This document shows, piece by piece, positions 1-8,287 of a DNA stretch of 64,000 bases. The notes beneath the pieces are model-generated. The model did not search any database. It worked only from the letters and a program-made list of their open reading frames with translations, and was not told where the DNA came from. Position numbers and translations under genes: made by a program. Source of the stretch: JAFGHJ01 sp964525555. GTDB taxonomy: Bacteria > Hydrothermota > UBA3072. The stretch lies in contig CAZGHN010000008.1 in assembly GCA_964525555.1 (NCBI GenBank), positions 47,244 to 111,243 of the forward strand, given 5' to 3'. Numbering within the stretch: position 1 is the stretch's first letter; every line of letters starts with the position of its first letter.

Positions 1-2
1 AA

Positions 3-158
3 CTAACTGCAAAAACTCTTTTATCTGGTAAAACAATAAAAGAAATACCTATAAGCTATAATCCACGCTCAACGAAGGAAGGCAAAAAGATCTCATGGAA
101 AGACTGGTTTCGCGGCATAAAAATGTTAATCGTTTTGAGATTGAGAAACAAATGTTAA
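3..158 (+). CDS. C-terminal end of a family 2 glycosyltransferase (partial)
   Basis: An open frame enters from the left edge and stops at TAA 156-158. The 51 visible residues include EIPISYNPRSTKEGKKISWK and end WFRGIKMLIVLRLRNKC. This is the usual tail of dolichol-phosphate-mannose-synthase-like GT2 enzymes (E-x-P-I-x-Y-x-P-R-S followed by K-K-I-x-W-x-D). Such enzymes charge a polyprenyl phosphate with a sugar at the inner membrane. The next gene starts inside this stop codon (ATGTTAA overlap), so the two are probably translationally coupled, which fits a lipid-linked sugar donor feeding a GT39-like membrane transferase. The catalytic domain lies outside the window, so the family call rests on the tail only. 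Confidence 0.75.
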   Translation, partial: LTAKTLLSGKTIKEIPISYNPRSTKEGKKISWKDWFRGIKMLIVLRLRNKC

Positions 159-1732
159 AATTAAAAAAAGAATTTTTACCAATAATTATAATATCTCTTT
201 CGATTTGTATCGCTTTATGCGCATTTTCTTTAATACCTTTTACAGGCGGAGATAATTTTGCTTATTTTTCTATTTCCCGGGCAATTGCACAAGGCAAAGG
301 ATATACCGAGTTATGGAATCCAAATTTATCTTTACATACTCAATACCCACCTATCTTTCCAATCCTGCTATTACCCGCCGCCTTTTTCAATTCTTACTCA
401 TTAGCCAAAATAATTGTTTTCCTATGTTACGTGTTTTCGCTCTTCTTTTCGTATCGTTTATTTAAAGAGTTAGATGCCTCAAAATCCAACGATACAACCT
501 TACTCGCTCTTTTATTTTTTGCCTTTACTCCTGTACTGCTTGAATACAGCAGCTGGGTTCTTTCTGAAGTTCCTTATATCCTCGTCTCAATTTTATCAAT
601 ATATTTTTGGAGTAAAAATAGATACAACCTCTCTTTATTTTTTGCGATTTTGACTTTTCTTACAAGAACAGCAGGTATTACATTACTGATCACTGTAAGT
701 TTTTTCTATCTTTTGAAATTCAAAGAAGAAAAAAAGAAAATCATTATGCCTTTACTTTCTTTATCATCTGTCCTTTTATGGTTGACATACACTCATATAT
801 TCAAAGATTCTTCTCAGCAATCTTACTTACAGCAACTATTATTTAAGAACCCTTATAATCCAGCTTTAGGAAATATAAATATACTTGATTTATTGACCAG
901 GGTATTTCAAAATATTTGGGCAATACCTCTTAAAGTGCTTAATCAAATATTCTGGGGAGAAGTTAAGGGCACTATTTTTCCCTTATTGATTGGAATTTTA
1001 TTTCTCGGATTAATTATTATAGGAATATGCGGGAATACGATTTTTCCCGAAAAAACAAAGAAAGATATAAAGAAAAAATCCACAAAATTTTCAACAATAA
1101 ATCTCATCAAGATTTACTTACTCTTATATCTATTAACAGTCTGGACCTGGCCAATTGTATGGTCTGCCGATAAAAGATTTTATTTACCAATATTACCTTT
1201 AATTGCTTTCTGGCTGGGAAAAGGTGTGACGGAAATCGTTAAAAAACTCCCTGAAAATTCTGCAAAAAAATTTCTTATTTTCATCATACCGGGTATATTG
1301 GCAATACACTGTATTTTTATATCCCTTACAGGCTCAGCTAAAATATGGGAAGACAATAAAAAGTGGCTCAAACACAGAATTCTACCAAAAGAAACTTTTT
1401 ATCTCCAATCTTACATAAACGTAGCAAAATGGATATCAAATGAAAAGATATCCGAAAATTCCGTTTTTATTGCCAGAAAACCACAGGCGTTTTACCATTA
1501 TACTGGTTTTCCTGCCGCCAGAGTTCCCAGGACACAATATCCTCAAGACTTAAAAAATATTATAGAAACCAATAAAATTAACTATATAACAGTCTCCGCT
1601 TTCTTCAACTCAAAATTTATCCTTTTAAGTGGAATGGATGCACTTAAAGATGAATATGAATTCACTCCTGTTTATATAGATGCCGATAAAACAGTAGCTG
1701 TATTCAAATGTAACACAAAACTAACCAAATAA
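152..1732 (+). CDS. GT39/ArnT-like membrane glycosyltransferase
   Basis: This is a polytopic membrane protein of 526 residues with about ten hydrophobic segments. An acidic GGDNFAYFSISRAIAQG loop follows the first segment, and QYPPIFPILLLP comes next, as in polyprenyl-phosphate-dependent mannosyl/arabinosyl transferases of the PMT/ArnT superfamily (GT39/GT83). It probably transfers a sugar from a lipid carrier on the periplasmic face; acceptor and sugar are unknown. A longer frame opens at ATG 95, but 95-151 overlaps the preceding GT2 gene. The ATG at 152 overlaps that gene's stop and gives MLKLKKEFLPIIII, a normal membrane start, so I place the start at 152. A YfhO-type protein follows 24 nt downstream. 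Confidence 0.75.
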   Translation: MLKLKKEFLPIIIISLSICIALCAFSLIPFTGGDNFAYFSISRAIAQGKGYTELWNPNLSLHTQYPPIFPILLLPAAFFNSYSLAKIIVFLCYVFSLFFSYRLFKELDASKSNDTTLLALLFFAFTPVLLEYSSWVLSEVPYILVSILSIYFWSKNRYNLSLFFAILTFLTRTAGITLLITVSFFYLLKFKEEKKKIIMPLLSLSSVLLWLTYTHIFKDSSQQSYLQQLLFKNPYNPALGNINILDLLTRVFQNIWAIPLKVLNQIFWGEVKGTIFPLLIGILFLGLIIIGICGNTIFPEKTKKDIKKKSTKFSTINLIKIYLLLYLLTVWTWPIVWSADKRFYLPILPLIAFWLGKGVTEIVKKLPENSAKKFLIFIIPGILAIHCIFISLTGSAKIWEDNKKWLKHRILPKETFYLQSYINVAKWISNEKISENSVFIARKPQAFYHYTGFPAARVPRTQYPQDLKNIIETNKINYITVSAFFNSKFILLSGMDALKDEYEFTPVYIDADKTVAVFKCNTKLTK

Positions 1733-1756
1733 GAAAATCCTTGGGGAGGAATTAAA

Positions 1757-4177
1757 ATGTTTAAAAATTTTATAAATCTTATAGAGAAACGTCCAAAATT
1801 ATTTTTAATATCAATTCTTTTTCTTATATCGATAATATATTTCTTCCCTCTTTTATCTACATCAAAGATGATTAACGGTTCTGACTGGCTTTTATCCGGA
1901 TATACAAATCAACTTTCATGGACAAATTATTTTAAATCACATGGACGATATTTAATGTGGGATAAATACAATTTTTCAGGTCATCCAACAGTGACATCTT
2001 CGGGAGGAGGTATGGTCTACCCTATGAATATATTATATATAATCTTCCCTGTCCATCTTGGGTTAACTATTTTATATATTATTCATACCTTTCTTGCCGG
2101 ACTTGGAATGTGGTTATTACTAAAAGAATATAAACTAAATAACTCCGCTGCTTGTTTGGGAGCAATAGCTTTCATGTTTGCCGGACAATTAATTTCAACA
2201 ACTCAAGCCGGACATCTCGCGAGAATGAACGGAGCTGTTTTCCTTCCCTTTGCTTTTTTCTTTCTACACAAAGCCTTAAAAACTCTAAGATTAGGAGATT
2301 TCGTAATTTTTGGAGGAATAACAGGACTATTTATGCTTGCAGGTCAAGTACAAGTAACTTATTGGGGCATGATAGGTATTACTTCCTATTTCCTGTTTGA
2401 ACTTTTAAGAAGAATGAAAAAAGATGGAAGAAAAAACACACTTAAAACTGGAGGTTACTTTTTAATCGGATTACTTGTTTTATCTTTGATCATTTCAATA
2501 AAACTTTTACCTCCCGCTCTCTCCCTTGGAACAGGCGCCAGGGGAGCAACAAGAGGTTACGTTTATTCTACATCCTGGTCACTACCAACATCTGAGCTTT
2601 TTGATCTTTTTATACCTCATTTTTCAGGCATCTTAGGTAACTATTGGGGAGAAAATCCCTTCAAATTAAACACAATATACCTCGGAATACTACCTTTAAT
2701 ATTAATCGGTTTTTCTTTCCTTTACAAAGAGAAAAGACATTTGGTAAAATTCTTTGCAACTTTCTCCGCGATAACTCTGCTCTTAGCTCTCGGAAGGAAT
2801 ACACCTGTTTTTAGAATTTATTACTATCTCGTACCAATGGCAAAGAAATTCAGAGCTCCGGATATGTTCTTTTTCCTAACTACTTTCGGTATTTGCGTTC
2901 TATCAGGAATCGGCGCAGAATACCTTTTGACTTTTATAAAGAAAAAAAATGAAAAAGAAAAGAAAACAGCAAAGACGTATCTTACTGTAACAGCCGGTAT
3001 AGTTTTTATGTCTGCTTTAATACTAACTATTGGCGACGAAAGTATTTTAAACTGGATGAAACACCATTTTGCAGTTAATTTGATTGAACTTATGGATAGA
3101 GGAACAATCCAAAATAAAATTTATCTTATGAGCATGAATTTTCCTAATATCAAAAAGAGCTTATGGATATCCACTATTTTATTTATAATAAATACAGGTT
3201 TATTATATTCGTTTTTAGAAAGAAAAATAGATATTAAAATTGTCATTCCTATATTAGTCCTTATACTTATAGCTGATGTATGGGCTATAGACAAAAAATA
3301 TCTTTCTTCTGTAAATAGTCCGGAAAAATATTTTGCAGCAGACGGTGTAACAAAATTGATTAAGCAGGATAAAGGATTATTTCGGGTTTTTCCTTTTTAC
3401 TATGAAGGAAGAAGCCGAAACGGATACTTACAATATCACGGCATCGAAAACATAGGTGGCTACGGTCCAAATCCACCAAGCAGATATCAGCATTTTATCG
3501 GAGCAGGAAGAAGCGTTATGTTTAATCCGCAAAATCTTATTTTACATCCTCACATGATTTCTATGCTAAATGTAAAATACATAATAGGTCCGCGGCTGCC
3601 GGAAGACTTATCAAGTTATGATGAAAACGTTAAAAGAAATATTCAGCTAATCCGTGAATTTTACTCCAATTTTGAAATTGCCTACCAGGGGATGCAATAT
3701 CAAGTTCTAAGAAATAAAAATTCTCAGCCCAGGGTTTCTTTGTTTTACGAATATTCTATAGTAAGTAGCGCTGAGGAGGCTCTAAATAAAATTCTATCTC
3801 CGGATTTTAAAGTCGGAAAAGATTTAATACTGGAAAAAAACGTGCCTTTTCCCCCGACAAATGGCAGCGGTTCTGTTGAAATAAGAAAATATGGCACGAA
3901 TGAAAAAGTTTTCACCGTTAAAACCGACAAACCTGCTTTCCTGATTATAAGAGAAAATTTTAATCCTGATTGGGAATGTTATATAGATAACAAAAAAGAA
4001 AAAATATATCTGGCTAATTACTTGTTTTACGGAGTTTTTATCCCGGAAGGTGAACACTCGATACAATTTGTTTATAACTCCAAACCTTTCATTTTATCCT
4101 GTTGGTTAAGCTTTACCGGATTAATGATATTTCTCACGATACTTGGATTTTCTTTATACCCAAGGAAAAGCAGTTAA
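1757..4177 (+). CDS. YfhO-family polytopic membrane protein
   Basis: This 806-residue protein starts behind a strong GGGGAGG site. It has an N-terminal membrane segment, a polar first loop (NGSDWLLSGYTNQ, then WDKYNFSGHP), about a dozen further hydrophobic helices, and a soluble C-terminal domain of about 220 residues ending in a last helix. That is the architecture of the YfhO family (PF09586). B. subtilis YfhO is proposed to act in glycosylation of lipoteichoic acid, and others are treated as GT-C-fold membrane glycosyltransferases. Its position behind GT2 and GT39-like genes fits assembly of a cell-envelope glycan. The substrate cannot be read from sequence. The gene is the last of its operon. 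Confidence 0.8.
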   Translation: MFKNFINLIEKRPKLFLISILFLISIIYFFPLLSTSKMINGSDWLLSGYTNQLSWTNYFKSHGRYLMWDKYNFSGHPTVTSSGGGMVYPMNILYIIFPVHLGLTILYIIHTFLAGLGMWLLLKEYKLNNSAACLGAIAFMFAGQLISTTQAGHLARMNGAVFLPFAFFFLHKALKTLRLGDFVIFGGITGLFMLAGQVQVTYWGMIGITSYFLFELLRRMKKDGRKNTLKTGGYFLIGLLVLSLIISIKLLPPALSLGTGARGATRGYVYSTSWSLPTSELFDLFIPHFSGILGNYWGENPFKLNTIYLGILPLILIGFSFLYKEKRHLVKFFATFSAITLLLALGRNTPVFRIYYYLVPMAKKFRAPDMFFFLTTFGICVLSGIGAEYLLTFIKKKNEKEKKTAKTYLTVTAGIVFMSALILTIGDESILNWMKHHFAVNLIELMDRGTIQNKIYLMSMNFPNIKKSLWISTILFIINTGLLYSFLERKIDIKIVIPILVLILIADVWAIDKKYLSSVNSPEKYFAADGVTKLIKQDKGLFRVFPFYYEGRSRNGYLQYHGIENIGGYGPNPPSRYQHFIGAGRSVMFNPQNLILHPHMISMLNVKYIIGPRLPEDLSSYDENVKRNIQLIREFYSNFEIAYQGMQYQVLRNKNSQPRVSLFYEYSIVSSAEEALNKILSPDFKVGKDLILEKNVPFPPTNGSGSVEIRKYGTNEKVFTVKTDKPAFLIIRENFNPDWECYIDNKKEKIYLANYLFYGVFIPEGEHSIQFVYNSKPFILSCWLSFTGLMIFLTILGFSLYPRKSS

Positions 4178-4395
4178 AAGTTAGCATTAAGTAGGTACCG
4201 GGTCAGAAATCGCTCTCGGCGCACAGCTGACAGCTCACTGCTAAAAAAATATTTGTGCTATTCGTGTGATTTGTTGTTCCTGTCTGTTTAGGTAGATGTG
4301 GTGGTTTTTTAAACAATAAAATTTCTTTGTTGTTTTTCTTTGTGTTCTCTGTGGCTCCGTGTGATAATCCTTTTTTGGTGATGATGTGTAGTGGA
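4178..4395. repeat. Convergent intergenic region with octamer-type repeat
   Basis: The gap lies between the convergent YfhO and feoB genes. It contains degenerate octamer words of the family TTTGTGTC/TTCGTGGC (about 4320-4365, for example CTTTGTGTTCTCTGTGGCTC) and a short CAGCTGACAGCTCACTG motif near 4225. No open frame or intrinsic terminator is evident. Confidence 0.55.
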
Positions 4396-6114
4396 TCAAT
4401 AAATCAAATTCAGTATCCATCCGACGAAAAAGGCGGATGAAATCATTATTATCGAGGCCTTAAGCGTATCCCACAAACCTAATTCTTTAAAAAGCACAAC
4501 GAAGGTTGCCACACAAGGGAAATACATTGTAAGAACAACAGAAGCGGTGATTAGCTGTCCCATTGAAAGCCCTAAAGGAGCCAGCATACCTATTGCCACA
4601 TCCTTTCGCAAAAACCCTATAAACAACGCAGCTGTTGCTTCTGCCGGTATACCCAAGATGTTTGTGAGAAGCCTGCCAAAAATTCTCGACATGAAATCTA
4701 TAAACCCAAATATATAAAATAAATTTACAATTAAAACACCAATCAGAACAAAGGGCAGGGCTTCTTTAACAAACCAGCCCACTCGAAGCCAGACTTTCTT
4801 CATCAAAACTTTAAAATACGGAATCCTGTACGGCGGGATTTCAGTAAATATCTCCGGACTCTCCCCCGAAACGTACCTTGCCATTATTTTACCTATTAAA
4901 AGCCATACTAAAAACAATGTAAGAAAAACAGGAGCAATTCCTTTAAACCCATATTTACCTAATAACCCGAATATCATGGCAATCTGAGCCATACATGGAA
5001 CCGAAATTGACATGACAGTCGCAGCTATAAGCCTTTCTCTTCTTGTTTCCATAATCCTCGTGGCCAGGACACCCGGCACATTGCATCCACAAGCAAGGAA
5101 CATAGGCACAATACCCATCCCGTGAACACCAATTTGATGCATAAGTCGATCTACAAGCACCGCAAGACGCGGCAAATATCCCGTATCTTCAAGAATAGAA
5201 AGCACAAAATAAAAACTGATAATATAAGGCAAAACAGCAGCTATCGGAATGAACAAACCTGTACTCAAAAGTCCGAATGATTGGTAAAAATCTATTTCTC
5301 CTTCAATCAATTCTCCTATCAGGATCTTATGTAATATATTCGCATTACCTAAAAAAGCTGAAAACTTCATTAAGACAGGTTTCCATAAATTTTCGAAAAT
5401 CGGTTCGAACACAAAACCTATAAGACCCTCTCCTATTAAACGTATGATTGCAAAAGACAAAATCAGAACTATGCCTGCGAAAATTAGTCCCAATAAAGGA
5501 TGAGTAGAAATTTCTTCCAAAATTTGAGGAAAAGTGTGGTGATGATGTTCTATAACCTGTACTTCTTCGACTACTTTACCAATAAAATTCCAAATATCCT
5601 TTTCTTTTATTTTAAATCCTGAAGGTTTCGTCTTTCCGACTTTTTCTCTTAACTCTTGAACGCCATATCCTGCAATAGCAACAGTTGGTATAACAGGAAC
5701 TTTCAAAAGTTTGCTTAGATTATTCGAATCTATAGTTATTCCCCTATGTTTTGTCTCATCCCAAAAGTTTAAAAGAACTACAACAGGAAACTTAGTCGAT
5801 AGCAATTGAAGAGTGAGATTAAGATTCCTTTCAAGGTTTGTTGAATCAATTACATTCACAATTATTGTTTTTTTCGGATCGCTCTCATCAAGTAACTTCT
5901 TAGCCACCTTCTCTGCGGGTGAATCCGGATGAAGAGAATAAGTTCCGGGAACGTCGATTACTTCAATATCCTCATTTTCTATTCGCGTCTTACCTCTAAG
6001 ATACTCAACAGTCGTACCGGGATAATTAGAAGCAATAACCTTCACTCCTGTCAGACGGGTGAATATTGCACTTTTCCCCACATTGGGATTTCCAAACAAT
6101 AAAATCCTTTTCAT
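4396..6114 (-). CDS. feoB: Ferrous iron transporter FeoB (short form)
   Basis: The protein has 572 residues. Its N-terminal G domain has G1 GNPNVGKS (8-15), G3 DVPG (54-57) and G4 NFWD (116-119). The membrane part has the conserved FeoB segments GCNVPG, SVPCMAQ and a late RKDVAIGMLAPLG gate-like region ending in YFPCVATF. It imports Fe2+ across the inner membrane. It is clearly shorter than the roughly 770 residues of E. coli FeoB, because the loops and C-terminus are trimmed. Four consecutive histidines (190-193) lie in the linker between the G-domain part and the membrane part, a plausible metal contact. The start overlaps the feoA stop by 4 nt (ATGA), so translation is probably coupled. 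Regulation should come from the DtxR-type operator upstream of the operon. Confidence 0.95.
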   Translation of the reverse strand: MKRILLFGNPNVGKSAIFTRLTGVKVIASNYPGTTVEYLRGKTRIENEDIEVIDVPGTYSLHPDSPAEKVAKKLLDESDPKKTIIVNVIDSTNLERNLNLTLQLLSTKFPVVVLLNFWDETKHRGITIDSNNLSKLLKVPVIPTVAIAGYGVQELREKVGKTKPSGFKIKEKDIWNFIGKVVEEVQVIEHHHHTFPQILEEISTHPLLGLIFAGIVLILSFAIIRLIGEGLIGFVFEPIFENLWKPVLMKFSAFLGNANILHKILIGELIEGEIDFYQSFGLLSTGLFIPIAAVLPYIISFYFVLSILEDTGYLPRLAVLVDRLMHQIGVHGMGIVPMFLACGCNVPGVLATRIMETRRERLIAATVMSISVPCMAQIAMIFGLLGKYGFKGIAPVFLTLFLVWLLIGKIMARYVSGESPEIFTEIPPYRIPYFKVLMKKVWLRVGWFVKEALPFVLIGVLIVNLFYIFGFIDFMSRIFGRLLTNILGIPAEATAALFIGFLRKDVAIGMLAPLGLSMGQLITASVVLTMYFPCVATFVVLFKELGLWDTLKASIIMISSAFFVGWILNLIY

Positions 6115-6407
6115 TTAGAAACCTCTTCAACAAGTATAGAACTCGCCATACCTCTGCCTACAGCAACCTCACAACTTCCAACCCTAATCACAACAGGACC
6201 AAAAAACGGATGCACGGACATTTTCCTTATAATAGATCCCTCTCTTATCCCCATATCTGATAATCGCCTGCAATAATTTTTCCCTCTACCCCCTCCATGT
6301 CTACCCCCTGCATGCCTCCTATCCCTATGTTCAATAACCCTTTCACCTCTTTGAACGGACTTTACCATAAGAGGCACATTTTTTCTTGCTTCAAGAAGAG
6401 ATATCAT
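6111..6407 (-). CDS. feoA: FeoA-type SH3-like protein with Gly/His/Arg insertion
   Basis: At 98 residues, the FeoA fold is recognisable from RRLSDMGIREGSIIRKMSVHPFFGPVVIRVG. FeoA is the small cytosolic partner of FeoB. Between the first strand (GERVIEH) and CRRLSDMG, where FeoA normally has a short GGxG turn, it carries HRDRRHAGGRHGGGRGKNY. Part of this insertion is encoded by a tandem 15-bp duplication at 6286-6315, giving HAGGR then HGGGR. The histidines could bind metal; this is inference. The gene overlaps the repressor gene upstream by 17 nt and feoB downstream by 4 nt. Confidence 0.88.
   Translation of the reverse strand: MISLLEARKNVPLMVKSVQRGERVIEHRDRRHAGGRHGGGRGKNYCRRLSDMGIREGSIIRKMSVHPFFGPVVIRVGSCEVAVGRGMASSILVEEVSK
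6286..6315 (+). repeat. Tandem 15-bp duplication inside feoA
   Basis: CTACCCCCTCCATGT is followed directly by CTACCCCCTGCATGC (two mismatches). It is in frame and encodes the His/Gly/Arg-rich loop of FeoA on the minus strand. Confidence 0.9.
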
Positions 6408-6789
6408 GATTTTCGAAAACCTCTTTAGACTTCAGGTAGGAATTCATTTTCTCGCATGTTTCTTCCGATACGACATGCTCTATACCACAGGCATCTTTAT
6501 CCGCAACATTTTCATTAACGTTCAAAACATTTATCAAAAAGCTTCGTATCAATTTATGCTTTTTATAAATAGCTTGCCCTACCTCATTTCCCTTTTCCGT
6601 TAGCTCTATATAACCGTATCTTTTATGCTTAATCAGACCTTCATTTTTCAGAGCCTTTAAAGCATAATTAACACTGGCAAAAGAAACATCCATATGCGAA
6701 GCAATATCTTTAACCCTAGCAACTTTCTCCTCTTCGCAAATTTCACATATAGCCTCAAGATAATCTTCCCTGCTTTTTGTTAACTCCAT
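6391..6789 (-). CDS. DtxR/MntR-family metal-dependent repressor
   Basis: This 132-residue protein begins MELTKSREDYLEAICEI. Its winged helix contains VKDIASHMDVSFASVNYALKALKNEGLI, and a C-terminal dimerisation/metal-binding helix region follows (KHKLIRSFLINVL, GIEHVVSEETCEKMNSYL). These are typical of one-domain MntR/IdeR proteins without the SH3 domain. It should bind Fe2+ or Mn2+ and repress the feo operon. A longer frame starts at ATG 6801, but that codon sits only about 11 nt after the predicted transcription start and overlaps the operator. The ATG at 6789 has GGAGG five bases upstream and matches the family start. feoA acts as its downstream partner and overlaps it by 17 nt. Confidence 0.9.
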   Translation of the reverse strand: MELTKSREDYLEAICEICEEEKVARVKDIASHMDVSFASVNYALKALKNEGLIKHKRYGYIELTEKGNEVGQAIYKKHKLIRSFLINVLNVNENVADKDACGIEHVVSEETCEKMNSYLKSKEVFENHDISS

Positions 6790-6800
6790 TTCCGCCTCCA

Positions 6801-6820
6801 TTGTTAGATATATCTAACAA
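6801..6820 (-). promoter_or_regulatory. Perfect 20-bp palindromic operator
   Basis: TTGTTAGATATATCTAACAA is a perfect inverted repeat. It overlaps the last bases of the predicted -10 box and runs to the feo operon coding start. Its position and TTAG/CTAA half-sites fit an operator bound by the adjacent DtxR-type repressor. Confidence 0.85.
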
Positions 6821-6846
6821 TATAAGACAAATATATATTTTGTCAA
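6819..6846 (-). promoter_or_regulatory. Promoter of the DtxR-feoA-feoB operon
   Basis: TTGACA (6846-6841) and TATATT (6824-6819) are separated by 16 bp on the minus strand. The predicted start near 6812 falls inside the palindromic operator, the classic arrangement for repression. Confidence 0.8.
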
Positions 6847-6849
6847 CCC

Positions 6850-7126
6850 CACCCGATGGTCCTGCGGACCAGTTAAATGGGTAAATAGTAAAATAGATCC
6901 TTCGGATCAGTTGAATTGTCAAATTGTTGAATAGTTGATTTAGGATTTTGGTGTTGGGATTTAGTTTTGACTTTGGCCTATGGACATTGGACTTTGGACT
7001 AAGCTCTAACTTACCACTTAAAACATAACTCCTGAACTTTTGACTGGCACTGCTTCTAATCCCTTCATGGGTTTCGTGTCTTAGTGTCTTTGTGGCAATT
7101 AAACAGCGGCTGTGCCGCGATAGGGT
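6850..7126. repeat. Repeat-filled gap: mini-hairpins, octamers and composite element copy 1
   Basis: The gap contains two adjacent mini-hairpins (GGTCC-TGC-GGACC at 6858-6870 and GATCC-TTC-GGATC at 6896-6908), each followed by AGTTRAAT. Next come GTTGAATA-type octamers and a composite element at about 6948-7065 that reads TTTGGACTAAGCTCTAAC and then CACTGCTTCTAATCC. An octamer array follows at 7072-7100 (TTAGTGTCTTTGTGGC). A further 5-3-5 hairpin GCGGC-TGT-GCCGC lies at about 7106-7118. No gene is seen. Confidence 0.8.
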
Positions 7127-7154
7127 TTGACTATTAGCAAAAAAATATTATATT
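7127..7154 (+). promoter_or_regulatory. Promoter of the DUF4382-like lipoprotein gene
   Basis: TTGACT (7127-7132) and TATATT (7149-7154) have a 16-bp spacer, about 90 nt before the AAGGAGG-preceded start at 7250. Confidence 0.65.
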
Positions 7155-7249
7155 GACTATGAAGAAACAGGCAAACAATGAAAAATATTTTATTGTTACG
7201 GAACTATAAAACAAAAAGAATGGTATTATTGAGTAAAAGGAGGCTTTTG

Positions 7250-8026
7250 ATGAAAAAATCAGCATTAGTTGCGTTTATTCTTTTTTTCATTCTCAGTTGC
7301 GGAAAAGAAAAAGCCAGTATTATGGTCTGGATTAAAGATGCTCCACCACCCCAAGATGTACAACACATATATCTGACAGTATATGGGCTAGCAGTAAAAA
7401 GTACAGAAGGCGATACTACAGTATTAGAGGACTATCCTTACACATTTGATGTTATAGGACTTACCGGTGGATTCTACACATCTCTTACTTATAACATCAA
7501 AACCGGCGAAAGTTTTATCGATATCGAACCGGGAGATTATACCGATATAATAATTGGCTTCGCCAGGAATCACTATTTAGTGAGAGATACTACAGGAGCC
7601 TTGATAATTCCCAGCGATCAACCACAAATATATGAACTCAATCATCCCTTCTCTTTATCTGCTAACGATAATATTATTTTAGTAATTGATCTTGACGCTT
7701 CAAAATCAATTAACTGGGTATCAGTACCATACGAATTTACACCCTCACTTACTATATTCGAAAGCACAGCTGCAGGATATATAGGTGGAACGGTAAGAGA
7801 TTCCTCGGGAACAGCTATAAGACTGGCTCTCTGCGAAGCCGCAAATTCTACGGATACTTTAACAACATGGACAAACAGCAACGGCAGATATGTATTCATG
7901 CTGCCTGTTGGCACTTATGATATCAGCGCTTCCGCAGAGGGTTATACGATATCTGATACTACGTATGAAGGAATTACAGTAATTTTGAATTCGGTGTTAG
8001 ACAGTCATAACTTTATACTGGAATAA
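7250..8026 (+). CDS. Lipoprotein with DUF4382-like and carboxypeptidase-regulatory-like domains
   Basis: Starting at ATG 7250 behind AAAAGGAGG, the protein has 258 residues. MKKSALVAFILFFILSC is a lipoprotein signal with a lipobox cysteine at residue 17. Residues of about 25-170 (MVWIKDAPPPQDVQHIYLTV, FDVIGL, IEPGDYTDI) resemble DUF4382 proteins of uncultured bacteria. Residues of about 180-258 (GGTVRDSSGTAI, NGRYVFMLPVGTYDISASAEGY) form a carboxypeptidase-regulatory-like beta-sandwich. It is probably anchored in the outer membrane facing outward or to the periplasm; no enzymatic motif is seen. A longer frame exists from 7178, but only the 7250 start gives a proper signal peptide and ribosome site. 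Confidence 0.8.
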   Translation: MKKSALVAFILFFILSCGKEKASIMVWIKDAPPPQDVQHIYLTVYGLAVKSTEGDTTVLEDYPYTFDVIGLTGGFYTSLTYNIKTGESFIDIEPGDYTDIIIGFARNHYLVRDTTGALIIPSDQPQIYELNHPFSLSANDNIILVIDLDASKSINWVSVPYEFTPSLTIFESTAAGYIGGTVRDSSGTAIRLALCEAANSTDTLTTWTNSNGRYVFMLPVGTYDISASAEGYTISDTTYEGITVILNSVLDSHNFILE

Positions 8027-8052
8027 ACAAAATATATTAATAAAAACCTAAA

Positions 8053-8165
8053 AAATAAATGGCCGGGGTGGGCATATGTTATAAATAAAGTTATAACGTA
8101 AACAAGGAGGTATATCACATTTATATGTAGTGATATAATTGCCGTCACCCCGGAGTAATTTATTT
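8053..8165. ncRNA. Three-way-junction structured element of unknown function
   Basis: Nested complementary segments lie between two convergent genes. The outermost arms are 8053-8060 with 8158-8165 (AAATAAAT/ATTTATTT). Next is a GC-rich stem 8063-8070 with 8146-8153 (CCGGGGTG/CACCCCGG), continued by GGC 8071-8073 with GCC 8141-8143. Inside are two hairpins: 8075-8084 with 8091-8100 (TATGTTATAA/TTATAACGTA, one G-T pair) and 8111-8118 with 8130-8137 (TATATCAC/GTGATATA). Together they form a closed three-way junction. It could be a 3' UTR structure of the lipoprotein gene, a small RNA or a palindromic mobile element. There is no long T tract, so it is not a simple terminator. Confidence 0.6.
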
Positions 8166-8287
8166 ATATAAAAAATTTAAAAAAGCGCAAGGGGTAAACT
8201 TAAACATCTATCAAAAAAGCCAATAAAAACAACGCTTTCAGAGTATCTTTTTTCTTCTTAAAATAAATTACTACTATCTTTTATATT

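Noticed and set aside
95..151. ATG 95 as start of the GT39-like gene
   Set aside because: It lies inside the coding end of the GT2 gene (stop at 156-158). The ATG at 152 overlaps that stop and begins a proper membrane protein.
6406..6603. Plus-strand open frame opposite the DtxR-type gene
   Set aside because: It is a shadow of the repressor gene on the other strand, with no ribosome site or family resemblance.
8053..8165. Ordinary intrinsic terminator
   Set aside because: The GC-rich stem is not followed by a T tract and encloses two further hairpins.
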